A DNA stretch of 64,000 nucleotides, taken from Enterocloster bolteae (GTDB lineage: Bacteria > Bacillota > Clostridia > Lachnospirales > Lachnospiraceae). The stretch covers positions 1,302,001 to 1,366,000 of the forward strand of contig NZ_CP022464.2 in NCBI RefSeq assembly GCF_002234575.2. The letters run 5' to 3'. The translations under genes and the position numbers were made by a program. The notes under the pieces were generated by a model that saw only the letters and a program-made list of their open reading frames with translations, did no database searches and was not told where the DNA came from. Every line of letters starts with the position of its first letter. Position 1 is the stretch's first letter. Positions 1 through 7,218 of this stretch are shown in pieces.

Positions 1-201
1 CCGGAGTATTTACTGGAACGGATTATTTTGGCGTCCACAAAAAAGGGGGACGTGGTACTGGATCCGTTTTGCGGTTCCGGGACAACCGGGGTGGTGTCCG
101 GAAAGTACGGAAGGCAGTTTATCGGAATTGACAATAACGAAGAATATCTGGATATAGCGAAGAGACGTTTGGATCAGATACAGGAGGCACTGGAGTGGTA
201 A
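1..201 (+). CDS. C-terminal end of a DNA methyltransferase (partial)
   Basis: The window opens inside this gene. The visible 66 residues carry DPFCGSGTTG, the SAM-binding motif I, close to the C-terminus, followed by FIGIDNNEEYLDIAKRRL. Motif I at the C-terminal end is the circular order of beta-class N6-adenine or N4-cytosine methyltransferases. The downstream gene encodes a DpnII-like endonuclease and starts inside the last seven bases of this one, so the enzyme is probably the protective, DpnA-like GATC methylase of the pair. The target specificity is inferred from the neighbour; the recognition domain is outside the window. Confidence 0.85.
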   Translation, partial: PEYLLERIILASTKKGDVVLDPFCGSGTTGVVSGKYGRQFIGIDNNEEYLDIAKRRLDQIQEALEW

Positions 202-1058
202 AAAGAGATTTTGACGCATGGCTTAGTAAATTCCGGGCAAGTATTTCAGGGTACCGGTATTACATAGATTTTGACAAGGTAGTCCGTAATGTGGAGGATA
301 TAAAAATCGAGTTAAACATACTAAATTCACTGATAGGTTCTGTGAATATAGAAGATGATTTTGAAAAAATAATAACAAAATATCCGGAAACCCTGTCCTG
401 TATTCCCCTGCTTCTGGCTGTGCGGAGCAACGAAATCTATGCCCAGGATGAGAACGGCGCGTTTAAGTATAATTTTAAAACAATGAATTATGATATGGAT
501 CAATATAAGATATTCATGAGAAAAACAGGATTGTTTGATCTGCTGCAGAAGCATCTGGTAAACAATCTGGTAGACTATGCGCTGGGGATTGAGACAGGAC
601 TTGACTCCAATGGCCGTAAGAACCGGGGCGGGCACCAGATGGAAGATCTGGTGGAGCAATATATCATTGCCGCAGGATTTACAAAGGATGAGAATTATTT
701 TAAAGAGATGTACCTGAAAGATATTGAGAATAAATGGGATATTGATTTGTCCGCTTTATCCAACGAGGGCAAGGCCGCAAAGCGGTTTGACTTCGTGGTA
801 AAAACAGAGTCCATGATTTATGCGGTTGAAACGAATTTTTACAGCAGCGGGGGCTCGAAGCTGAATGAAACCGCCAGAAGCTATAAAATGCTTTCCCAGG
901 AGGCGGACACAATCGAAGGATTTTCCTTTGTGTGGTTTACAGATGGCATTGGCTGGAAAAGTGCCAGAGGGAATCTGCGGGAAACCTTTGAAGTGATGGA
1001 GCATGTTTATAATATTGACGATATGGAACATTCGGTTATGACTGCATTATTGGTGTGA
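195..1058 (+). CDS. DpnII/MboI-family type II restriction endonuclease
   Basis: A 287-residue protein close to DpnII length (about 288). The C-terminal half carries the family signature: KRFDFVV near residue 198, then YAVETNFYSSGGSKLNETA near 208-226, and FVWFTDGIGW. By family knowledge it cuts unmethylated GATC. The start is GTG at 195, with AGGAGG at 182-187 giving a seven-base spacing; the gene overlaps the methylase stop, so synthesis of both is probably coupled. No frameshift is seen. A second Dam-type methylase, present in the classical DpnII locus, would lie upstream of the window. Confidence 0.88.
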   Translation: MVKRDFDAWLSKFRASISGYRYYIDFDKVVRNVEDIKIELNILNSLIGSVNIEDDFEKIITKYPETLSCIPLLLAVRSNEIYAQDENGAFKYNFKTMNYDMDQYKIFMRKTGLFDLLQKHLVNNLVDYALGIETGLDSNGRKNRGGHQMEDLVEQYIIAAGFTKDENYFKEMYLKDIENKWDIDLSALSNEGKAAKRFDFVVKTESMIYAVETNFYSSGGSKLNETARSYKMLSQEADTIEGFSFVWFTDGIGWKSARGNLRETFEVMEHVYNIDDMEHSVMTALLV

Positions 1059-1084
1059 TGCCAATAAAGAATAGAAAAGTATGC

Positions 1085-1262
1085 AGTTGTATGGTAAAAT
1101 CAAAAAGCAAAGATAAAAACACAACGCAGGATAAAAACCTGCAGAGCTGGTAGGTAGTCCAGCCGCATTCCTATAGTCCTGCTTTAACTGGCGGGGAGAC
1201 AGGGATGTCAGTAACCCTCCCTCCTTGGGTCGTCCATTCTTTGTTCATCACATTTCAAAGGA
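1085..1262 (+). promoter_or_regulatory. Probable yjdF (azaaromatic-sensing) riboswitch leader
   Basis: The 213 bases between the endonuclease and yjdF hold no gene but several nested helices. GCAGG at 1126-1130 pairs with CCTGC at 1138-1142; GCTGG at 1146-1150 pairs with CCAGC at 1159-1163; a GGGGAGACA arm near 1193-1201 faces TGTC and CTCCC downstream. yjdF genes in Firmicutes are commonly preceded by the yjdF RNA motif, which binds azaaromatic compounds. The position and helix-rich leader ending just before the ribosome binding site fit that motif. The assignment rests on context and folding by eye, not on a covariance model. Confidence 0.65.
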
Positions 1263-1271
1263 GGAATTGTC

Positions 1272-1688
1272 ATGGACAAAGTATCGGTAGTACTGAGAGT
1301 ATTTTTCGAGGACCCATTCTGGATTGGAATACTGGAGCGGGTGGAAAGAGGAAGGATGACTGTGTGCAAGATTACCTTTGGCCCGGAGCCAAAGGATTAC
1401 GAGGTACACGGATTCCTGGCAAAGGAATACTATGGTCTGCGGTTTAGTCCGGCTGTGGCAGCTGCTGTAAGTGAGCATCTTAAAAACCCAAAGCGCGTGA
1501 AGCGCCAGGTCAGAGAGGAGCTTCGGGAGTCAGGCATGGGTACCAAATCCCAGCAGGCCCTGAAATTGCAGCATGAGCAGATAAAGACAGGCAGGAAGGC
1601 GGTCAGCAGAGAGAAAAAGGAAGCGGAGGCCAGACGCCAGTTTGAACTGAAACAGCAAAAAAAGAAAGAAAAGCACAGGGGCAGGTAA
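1272..1688 (+). CDS. yjdF: YjdF family protein (DUF2992)
   Basis: A 138-residue protein. The N-terminal half (residues 1-75) matches the YjdF pattern: VLRVFFEDPFWIGILER, then ITFGPEPKDYEV and a segment around YYGLRFSP. The C-terminal half is Lys/Arg/Glu-rich and likely helical (VSREKKEAEARRQF), which could bind nucleic acid. The function of YjdF is unknown; because the associated riboswitch responds to azaaromatics, a role in handling such compounds has been proposed. The ATG at 1272 follows AAAGGAGGAATTGTC, a strong ribosome binding site. Confidence 0.85.
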   Translation: MDKVSVVLRVFFEDPFWIGILERVERGRMTVCKITFGPEPKDYEVHGFLAKEYYGLRFSPAVAAAVSEHLKNPKRVKRQVREELRESGMGTKSQQALKLQHEQIKTGRKAVSREKKEAEARRQFELKQQKKKEKHRGR

Positions 1689-1735
1689 CACTGCCTCTGT
1701 GTTTTTAAAAACCAAGAAAGTGAGGGTTGCCATCC

Positions 1736-2641
1736 ATGAAAATAGACCGTCTCATCGGTATCCTGTCTATCCTGCTCCAGCGGGAAAAGGTAACCGCCCC
1801 CTATCTGGCGGAAAAATTCGAGGTGTCCCGGAGGACCATCAACCGGGATATAGAGGATATCTGTAAGGCCGGAATCCCTCTTGTTACCAGCCGGGGACCC
1901 GGTGGAGGGATTTCCATTATGGAGGGATACAGAATGGACCGTACCCTGATTACATCCGGGGAAATGGATGCAATCCTGGCAGGCCTCAGAAGCCTTGACA
2001 GCGTATCAGGGTCAGCCAGATACCGTCTGCTGATGGACAAGCTGGCCCTTGGAAAGCAGGATTTGATAAGCAGTGACAGCAGTATTCTCATTAATCTCTC
2101 GTCCTGGTACCGGCAGTCACTGGCGCCTAAAATACACCTGATTCAGGAGGCCGCAGAAACACGGCGTCACATACGTTTTACTTACTATTCGCCCATGGGG
2201 GAAACCAGCCGTACAATAGAGCCGTATCTGCTGGTATTCCAGTGGTCCTCCTGGTATGTGTGGGGATTCTGCCTGATGCGCCAGGATTACCGGCTGTTTA
2301 AGCTGAACCGTATGGTGGATTTGGAATGCTGCCAGGAGGTCTTTGATAAACGTATCCTGCCGCCTTATGAAAATGAGGCGGACCGTCCTTTCCCCATCCG
2401 TTTTCTGGTAAAAGCCCGGTGCAAGCCTTCCATTAAATGGAGGATTGTAGATGAATTTGGCCCGGAGACTCTGGAGGAACTGCCGGACGGTGATTTTATG
2501 TTTACAGCCGGATACTCGGACAAGGAAAACCTGTTCTGCTGGATACTGAGCCTGGGAGACCAGATTGAGCTTTTGGAGCCCTGCGAATTCCGCGGGGAGC
2601 TTGCAGAGCTGGGACGCCGTGTCTATGAAATTTACAGATAG
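1736..2641 (+). CDS. HTH and WYL-domain transcriptional regulator
   Basis: A YafY/YobV-type regulator of about 301 residues. Residues 1-60 form a winged helix-turn-helix (KVTAPYLAEKFEVSRRTINR). The middle carries the WYL domain, with SSWYVWGFC near residue 178 (WYV in place of WYL) followed by RLFKLNRM. The C-terminal WCX-like extension holds the FRGELAELGRRVYEIY end. WYL domains sense ligands, often nucleotides or nucleic acid. A TTG at 1727 could also start the frame, but GAGGG at 1722-1726 is correctly spaced only for the ATG at 1736. Targets are unknown; yjdF immediately upstream is one possibility. Confidence 0.88.
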   Translation: MKIDRLIGILSILLQREKVTAPYLAEKFEVSRRTINRDIEDICKAGIPLVTSRGPGGGISIMEGYRMDRTLITSGEMDAILAGLRSLDSVSGSARYRLLMDKLALGKQDLISSDSSILINLSSWYRQSLAPKIHLIQEAAETRRHIRFTYYSPMGETSRTIEPYLLVFQWSSWYVWGFCLMRQDYRLFKLNRMVDLECCQEVFDKRILPPYENEADRPFPIRFLVKARCKPSIKWRIVDEFGPETLEELPDGDFMFTAGYSDKENLFCWILSLGDQIELLEPCEFRGELAELGRRVYEIYR

Positions 2642-2774
2642 ATACCAGAGCAGTCTGTAAACATGACAAACAGATGTCCTGTTTCCTGCGGTAAAATGAG
2701 TTCATAAAACATGACGTACGCCGTGTGTAAAGTGCTGAAACACAGCATCTAAGTGCTCATAGCAAGGAGGAAGG

Positions 2775-3068
2775 ATGATGGAGAATATTGTGGCATGCTG
2801 CGGATGTATCTGCAATGAATGTCCTTATTACCAAAAGGAATGCGGGGGGTGCCCAAAGATACAGGGAAAACCATTCTGGCTGGAATACACAGGGGAGGAG
2901 CGGTGCGGTATATACCGGTGCTGCGTGGAGGAAAAGAAACTGCCCCACTGCGGCAGATGCAGTGAACTCCCGTGCAGCCGGTATGACCAGCAGGACCCCG
3001 CCAGGACGCCGGAGGAAAACGCGGCAGGCTTAAAAAAGATGCTGGAAGTACTCCGGTCCCTGGATTGA
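2775..3068 (+). CDS. Cysteine-rich DUF3795 family protein
   Basis: A 97-residue protein with Cys at the spacing of the DUF3795 family: ACCGCICNECPYY near residues 6-18, ECGGCPKI, then RCGIYRCCVEE and HCGRCSELPCSRY. These probably bind zinc. Function is unknown. AAGGAGGAAGG precedes two adjacent ATG codons at 2775 and 2778. It lies 31 bases before the TfoX-like gene and is probably co-transcribed with it. Confidence 0.8.
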   Translation: MMENIVACCGCICNECPYYQKECGGCPKIQGKPFWLEYTGEERCGIYRCCVEEKKLPHCGRCSELPCSRYDQQDPARTPEENAAGLKKMLEVLRSLD

Positions 3069-3099
3069 CAGATTACATATCAAACAAGGAGGACCCAAT

Positions 3100-3462
3100 A
3101 TGGCTTCCAGCCTGGAATATGTTCAGTATGTAGCTGCGCAGTTAAGCGGCGCAGGTGCCATTTCCTATAAAAAATTATTTGGCGAGTATGGCCTGTGGTG
3201 CGGGGGAACGTTCTTTGGAACGGTAGAGAACAACCAGTTTTATATAAAGGTGACAGAAGCAGGACATAAGCATCTCCCGGAAGCAGAACCGGTGGCGCCT
3301 CATGGCGGCCGTCCGGGAATGTATCTGGTGGAGGAGCTGGATGACAGAGAGTTTCTGACCGCCCTGGTCCTGGATACTTGCGGTCAGCTTCCAGAACCGC
3401 ACAAGCCAAAGCAATCTGTGTCAAAGCCATCCCAACCAAAATCAGGGAAACGAAAATCTTAA
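3100..3462 (+). CDS. TfoX/Sxy N-terminal domain protein
   Basis: A 120-residue protein matching the TfoX N-terminal domain, with YKKLFGEYGLWCGGTFFGTV at about 25-44 and FYIKVTEAG. The stand-alone domain is common in clostridia; despite the link of Sxy/TfoX to competence in gammaproteobacteria, no competence role is established here. The last 25 residues are Lys/Pro/Ser rich and probably disordered. GGAGG precedes the ATG with good spacing. Confidence 0.8.
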   Translation: MASSLEYVQYVAAQLSGAGAISYKKLFGEYGLWCGGTFFGTVENNQFYIKVTEAGHKHLPEAEPVAPHGGRPGMYLVEELDDREFLTALVLDTCGQLPEPHKPKQSVSKPSQPKSGKRKS

Positions 3463-3496
3463 AACCAGAGCCGGGAATGTAAAAAATATCCGGAAA

Positions 3497-3544
3497 AAAC
3501 AGCAGCCCATGTCACCGAAGGAAAGTGATACCGGGCTGCTGTTT
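3497..3544 (+). terminator. Probable intrinsic terminator after the TfoX-like gene
   Basis: AAACAGCAGCCC (3497-3508) pairs with GGGCTGCTGTTT (3533-3544), a twelve-base-pair stem. The T run after it is short, so termination on the plus strand may be partial; the A run before it makes it more convincing on the minus strand. Confidence 0.55.
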
Positions 3545-3627
3545 ATGGTTCCCGCGGCGTCCCTGCAGGTTTATGGTTCCCGCGTATGGTTTCCGCGAAA
3601 ATAAATACTTCCACAATCCCGTATTTT

Positions 3628-3647
3628 ATACTATAATAAAATAGTAT
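3628..3647 (+). promoter_or_regulatory. Inverted repeat over a -10 box upstream of cofE-like gene
   Basis: ATACTAT (3628-3634) and ATAGTAT (3641-3647) form a perfect 7-6-7 inverted repeat that contains the -10-like TATAAT at 3632-3637. This is where an operator for a repressor would lie. No good -35 match is seen at the usual distance. Confidence 0.4.
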
Positions 3648-3681
3648 GACGAAAATTATAATATATTAGGAGAAGATACAT

Positions 3682-4872
3682 ATGGAAAGAAAAGTAGGAA
3701 CAATCTCGAGAGGAATCCGCTGCCCGATTATCCGTGAAGGGGACAATCTTGCTGAAATCGTGGTGGACAGCGTTTTGGACGCAGCGGAAAGCGAGGGCTT
3801 TGAGATCAGGGACAAAGATGTCATTTCCGTGACAGAGTCCGTGGTTGCCAGGGCTCAGGGCAATTATGCTTCCATTGATGCCATTGCAGAGGACGTGAGG
3901 GCAAAGCTGGGCGGAGAGACCATCGGGGTCATTTTCCCGATTCTGTCCAGAAACCGTTTTTCCATCTGCTTAAAGGGAATTGCCAGAGGAGCAAAGAAGG
4001 TGGTGCTGATGCTCAGTTATCCCAGCGACGAGGTGGGGAATTCCCTGGTATCCTTAGACCAGGTAGACGAGGCCGGCATCAACCCTTACAGCGATGTGCT
4101 GGATTTGAAGCGCTACAGGGAACTGTTCGGGGAGAATAAGCACCCGTTTACCGGAGTGGACTATGTGTCCTATTACTGCCAGCTGATTGAAGAGCAGGGC
4201 GCAGAGGCCCAGGTGGTATTTGCAAATAATCCCAGAGAAATCTTAAATCATACCAGGAAGGTGCTGACCTGTGACATCCATTCACGTATGCGCACCAAGC
4301 GCATCTTAAAGGAGGCAGGAGCCGAGGTGGTATGCGGCATGGATGATATCCTGAATGCCCCGGTGGACGGAAGCGGCTGCAATGAAAAATACGGCCTTCT
4401 GGGCTCCAACAAGTCAACCGAGGACACCATTAAGCTGTTCCCGCGGGATTGTATGGATTTGGTGAACGATATCCAGAAAAAAGTCCTGGACCGCACAGGA
4501 AAGCATGTGGAAGTTATGGTATACGGCGACGGCGCGTTCAAGGATCCGGTTGGGAAAATCTGGGAGTTGGCTGACCCGGTGGTATCTGTTGCCAATACAG
4601 AGGGACTGGAAGGCACGCCAAACGAAGTAAAATTAAAATATCTGGCTGACAATGATTTTAAGGATCTGTCCGGAGAAGCCTTAAAGAATGCAGTTTCCCA
4701 GAGAATCAAGGAAAAGAAATCCGATCTGGTGGGCGACATGGCATCCCAGGGAACCACGCCCAGAAGGCTTACCGACCTTATAGGCTCTCTGTGCGACCTT
4801 ACCAGCGGTTCCGGCGATAAGGGAACACCGGTTATCCTGGTTCAGGGATATTTTGACAACTATACAAACTAA
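3682..4872 (+). CDS. CofE-like coenzyme F420-0:L-glutamate ligase family protein
   Basis: A 396-residue protein of the F420-0 gamma-glutamyl ligase family. The start (VGTISRGIRCPIIREGDNLA) and the DKDVISVTESVVARAQG stretch near residues 50-66 resemble CofE. In methanogens and actinobacteria CofE adds glutamate to F420-0. This longer form is widespread in clostridia without F420 biosynthesis, so the substrate here is probably different. No cofC, cofD or fbiC gene is visible. A hairpin terminator follows 20 bases after the stop, yet the next two genes point the same way and may receive read-through. Confidence 0.8.
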   Translation: MERKVGTISRGIRCPIIREGDNLAEIVVDSVLDAAESEGFEIRDKDVISVTESVVARAQGNYASIDAIAEDVRAKLGGETIGVIFPILSRNRFSICLKGIARGAKKVVLMLSYPSDEVGNSLVSLDQVDEAGINPYSDVLDLKRYRELFGENKHPFTGVDYVSYYCQLIEEQGAEAQVVFANNPREILNHTRKVLTCDIHSRMRTKRILKEAGAEVVCGMDDILNAPVDGSGCNEKYGLLGSNKSTEDTIKLFPRDCMDLVNDIQKKVLDRTGKHVEVMVYGDGAFKDPVGKIWELADPVVSVANTEGLEGTPNEVKLKYLADNDFKDLSGEALKNAVSQRIKEKKSDLVGDMASQGTTPRRLTDLIGSLCDLTSGSGDKGTPVILVQGYFDNYTN

Positions 4873-4892
4873 GCCATAAAAAAAGAGACATG

Positions 4893-4932
4893 GAGGGCTG
4901 AAGGCTTTTATTGAGCGTTCAGCCCTCGTTTT
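4893..4932 (+). terminator. Intrinsic terminator between cofE-like and aspartate dehydrogenase genes
   Basis: GAGGGCTGAA (4893-4902) pairs with TTCAGCCCTC (4918-4927), followed by GTTTT. It ends just before the ribosome binding site of the next gene, so it may act as an attenuator. Confidence 0.65.
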
Positions 4933-4943
4933 AGGAGGTTACA

Positions 4944-5729
4944 ATGGGAAAATTAAAACTTGGAATCCTGGGCAATGGCTATCTGGCCGATATTATAGTG
5001 GAAGCCGGCCTGAAGGGAATGCTGGATGAATATGAGCTGGTGGGAGTTTTGGGCAGAACCAGGGAAAAGACAGAGCTTCTGGCAAAAAAAGGCGGGTGCC
5101 GGGCATGCAGCACCATAGACGAGCTTCTGGCGCTGGCCCCTGACTATGTTGCGGAGGCAGCTTCGGTCCAGTCGGTCAAGGACTGCGGAGTGAAGATTCT
5201 GGCATCCGGTGCCAGTATGATTGTGCTGTCCATCGGAGCGTTTGCAGATAAGGAATTTTATGGACAGGTAAAGGAAACAGCTGCCGTCCATGGAACCAGG
5301 GTGTACATTGCATCCGGTGCAGTGGGAGGTTTTGATGTGCTGCGGACCATATCCCTTATGGGACAGGCAGAGGCAGGCATCAGGACAAAAAAGGGACCGG
5401 CATCCTTGAAGGGAACCCCGCTTTTTGAAGAGCGCCTGATGGAGGACACACAGGAGAGCCACGTATTCCATGGTAATGCAAAGGAAGCCATTTCACTCCT
5501 TCCCACCAAGGTGAATGTGGCTGTGGCCTCATCCCTTGCGACCGTGGGTCCGGAGGATACCCGTGTGGATATATACAGCGTTCCGGGCATGGTTGGGGAT
5601 GACCATAAGATTACATCCGAGATAGAAGGCGTGAAGGCTGTTGTGGATATTTACTCCAGTACCAGCGCCATTGCCGGCTGGAGCGTGGTGGCGGTTTTGC
5701 AGAATATTGTATCACCCATTGTATTTTAG
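4944..5729 (+). CDS. Aspartate dehydrogenase-like protein (DUF108 family)
   Basis: A 261-residue Rossmann oxidoreductase. GILGNGYLADII at residues 7-18 is the dinucleotide-binding loop; ASGAVGGFDVLRTI near 127-140 and the C-terminal GPEDTRVDIYSVPG resemble L-aspartate dehydrogenase (NadX), which deaminates or forms aspartate with NAD(P)H. It lies 12 bases before a hydroxyacid dehydrogenase gene, so the two probably act in one pathway. No nadA or nadC is nearby, so a role in NAD synthesis is not supported by context. Confidence 0.8.
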   Translation: MGKLKLGILGNGYLADIIVEAGLKGMLDEYELVGVLGRTREKTELLAKKGGCRACSTIDELLALAPDYVAEAASVQSVKDCGVKILASGASMIVLSIGAFADKEFYGQVKETAAVHGTRVYIASGAVGGFDVLRTISLMGQAEAGIRTKKGPASLKGTPLFEERLMEDTQESHVFHGNAKEAISLLPTKVNVAVASSLATVGPEDTRVDIYSVPGMVGDDHKITSEIEGVKAVVDIYSSTSAIAGWSVVAVLQNIVSPIVF

Positions 5730-5741
5730 GAGGAAATGGAC

Positions 5742-6641
5742 ATGTTTAAAAAATTAGTGGCAATAGAGCCTGTGAACCTGGTTTCACAGGCAGAGGAGGA
5801 GCTGCGCGGGTATGCAGGGGAGATAACATTGTATGAAGATGTTCCGTCCGGTGATGAGGAAATCATCCGGCGCATCGGGGATGCGGACGCAGTGCTGGTA
5901 AGCTACACATCCAGAATCAGCCGCTATGTAATTGAGAGCTGTCCCTCTATCCGGTACATTGGCATGTGCTGCAGCCTCTATTCGGAGGAAAGCGCCAATG
6001 TGGACATTGCCTGCGCCAGGGAACGGGGCATTACAGTGCTTGGAATCAGGGATTACGGAGACAGGGGAGTGGTGGAATACGTGCTCTGCGAGCTGGTGCG
6101 TTTCCTTCACGGCTTCGACCGGCCCATGTTTCGGGATATGCCGGTTGAAATCACGGATTTAAAGGTGGGTATCATCGGAATGGGCGTGTCGGGAGGAATG
6201 ATAGCGGATGCCATGAAATTCATGGGAGCGGATGTGTCCTATTACAGCCGTTCCAGGAAGCAGGACAGGGAAGACCAGGGGCTGGTTTACAGGCCTTTAA
6301 AGGAACTGCTGGCCCGCAGCGAGGTGGTCTTTGCCTGTCTGAATAAGAATGTGATTCTGCTTCATGAGGAAGAATTCACACAGCTGGGACAGGGAAAAAT
6401 CCTGTTCAATACCTCCATCGGACCTGCATTCGACCTTCCTGCCCTGAAAACATGGCTGGATCAGGGAAATAATTATTTTATCTGTGATACAGAGGGCGCG
6501 CTGGGAGACAGCACCGGCGAACTGATTCGCCATCCGGGCGTATTCTGCGCCCATATCTCTGCCGGAAGAACAAAGCAGGCCTTTGATTTGCTCAGCAAAA
6601 AGGTGCTGGATAATATCCGTACATATCTGAACCAGCAGTAG
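5742..6641 (+). CDS. D-isomer-specific 2-hydroxyacid dehydrogenase family protein
   Basis: A protein of about 299 residues. The NAD-binding half carries KVGIIGMGVSGGMIADAMK near residue 142, followed by DVSYYSRSR; the C-terminal catalytic part has FNTSIGPAFDLPAL and HPGVFCAHISAG, which supplies the family His. The usual Arg of NTARG is replaced (NTSIG), so activity or substrate may differ from standard D-lactate or phosphoglycerate dehydrogenases. The start is put at ATG 5742, eight bases after AGGAGG; ATG 5736 is only two bases from it. A bidirectional terminator follows. Confidence 0.78.
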   Translation: MFKKLVAIEPVNLVSQAEEELRGYAGEITLYEDVPSGDEEIIRRIGDADAVLVSYTSRISRYVIESCPSIRYIGMCCSLYSEESANVDIACARERGITVLGIRDYGDRGVVEYVLCELVRFLHGFDRPMFRDMPVEITDLKVGIIGMGVSGGMIADAMKFMGADVSYYSRSRKQDREDQGLVYRPLKELLARSEVVFACLNKNVILLHEEEFTQLGQGKILFNTSIGPAFDLPALKTWLDQGNNYFICDTEGALGDSTGELIRHPGVFCAHISAGRTKQAFDLLSKKVLDNIRTYLNQQ

Positions 6642-6693
6642 ATGGAACCGGCAGACGGATGAAATGGTATGAATAAAATAAACATATAAACAG

Positions 6694-6740
6694 GAAAACC
6701 GCCCTGCCGGAATAGTTCTATTCTGACCGGGCGGTTTTCC
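6694..6740. terminator. Bidirectional intrinsic terminator
   Basis: GGAAAACCGCCC (from 6694) pairs with GGGCGGTTTTCC (6729-6740). A and T runs on both sides let it end both the plus-strand dehydrogenase transcript and the minus-strand ABC-MarR operon. Confidence 0.85.
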
Positions 6741-6741
6741 C

Positions 6742-7200
6742 TTACGTTTCCTGCTCATCAAATTTAAAATCGCATTCCTCCAGGTTTCTGCATATTTTTT
6801 CCATAGTGCCGCAGAATGCTTCCATCTCATCCTGATCCAGCCCGTTCCATATAACCTCATCCACCATCTCCAGCACCTTGCGTACCCTGCGGGCCTCTGC
6901 GGCACCATCGCCGGTGAGGCATATCAGATAGGATCTGCGGCATCCCGGATCCTTTTCCCTTACCAGGTAGCCGGATTCCTCCAGACGGTCCAGGGAGCGG
7001 GACATGGTGGTTACATCCATATGGCAGAGATCTGACAGTTCTTTCTGGGTGATATGGTCCCGGGCCAGCAGTACATCCAGGATGCGGGCGTGGCCCTGGC
7101 CGAAGGTAAGGCCGATCCGGGTGAAATGGGGCTGCATCAGATGTTTCCTTGCCCTTTCCGCCCTCACCAGAAGGCGGCGCACTTGCTCTTGTTTCATCAT
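6742..7200 (-). CDS. MarR family transcriptional regulator
   Basis: A 152-residue regulator. Residues 50-95 form the winged helix (ITQKELSDLCHMDVTTMSRS, then DRLEESGYLVREKDPGCRR). It is the last gene of a three-gene minus-strand operon behind two ABC exporter genes. MarR proteins in this arrangement usually repress their own operon and release it on binding a drug. The candidate operator is the palindrome over the operon promoter at 10910-10926. The Cys and Asp-Pro-Gly wing resembles multidrug-type MarR members, but the inducer cannot be predicted. Confidence 0.88.
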   Translation of the reverse strand: MMKQEQVRRLLVRAERARKHLMQPHFTRIGLTFGQGHARILDVLLARDHITQKELSDLCHMDVTTMSRSLDRLEESGYLVREKDPGCRRSYLICLTGDGAAEARRVRKVLEMVDEVIWNGLDQDEMEAFCGTMEKICRNLEECDFKFDEQET

Positions 7201-7218
7201 GGTTCATGTTTCCTTTCT

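Noticed and set aside
4944..5729. NAD biosynthesis role for the aspartate dehydrogenase-like gene
   Set aside because: nadA and nadC, its usual partners in that role, are not nearby; the neighbour is a hydroxyacid dehydrogenase.
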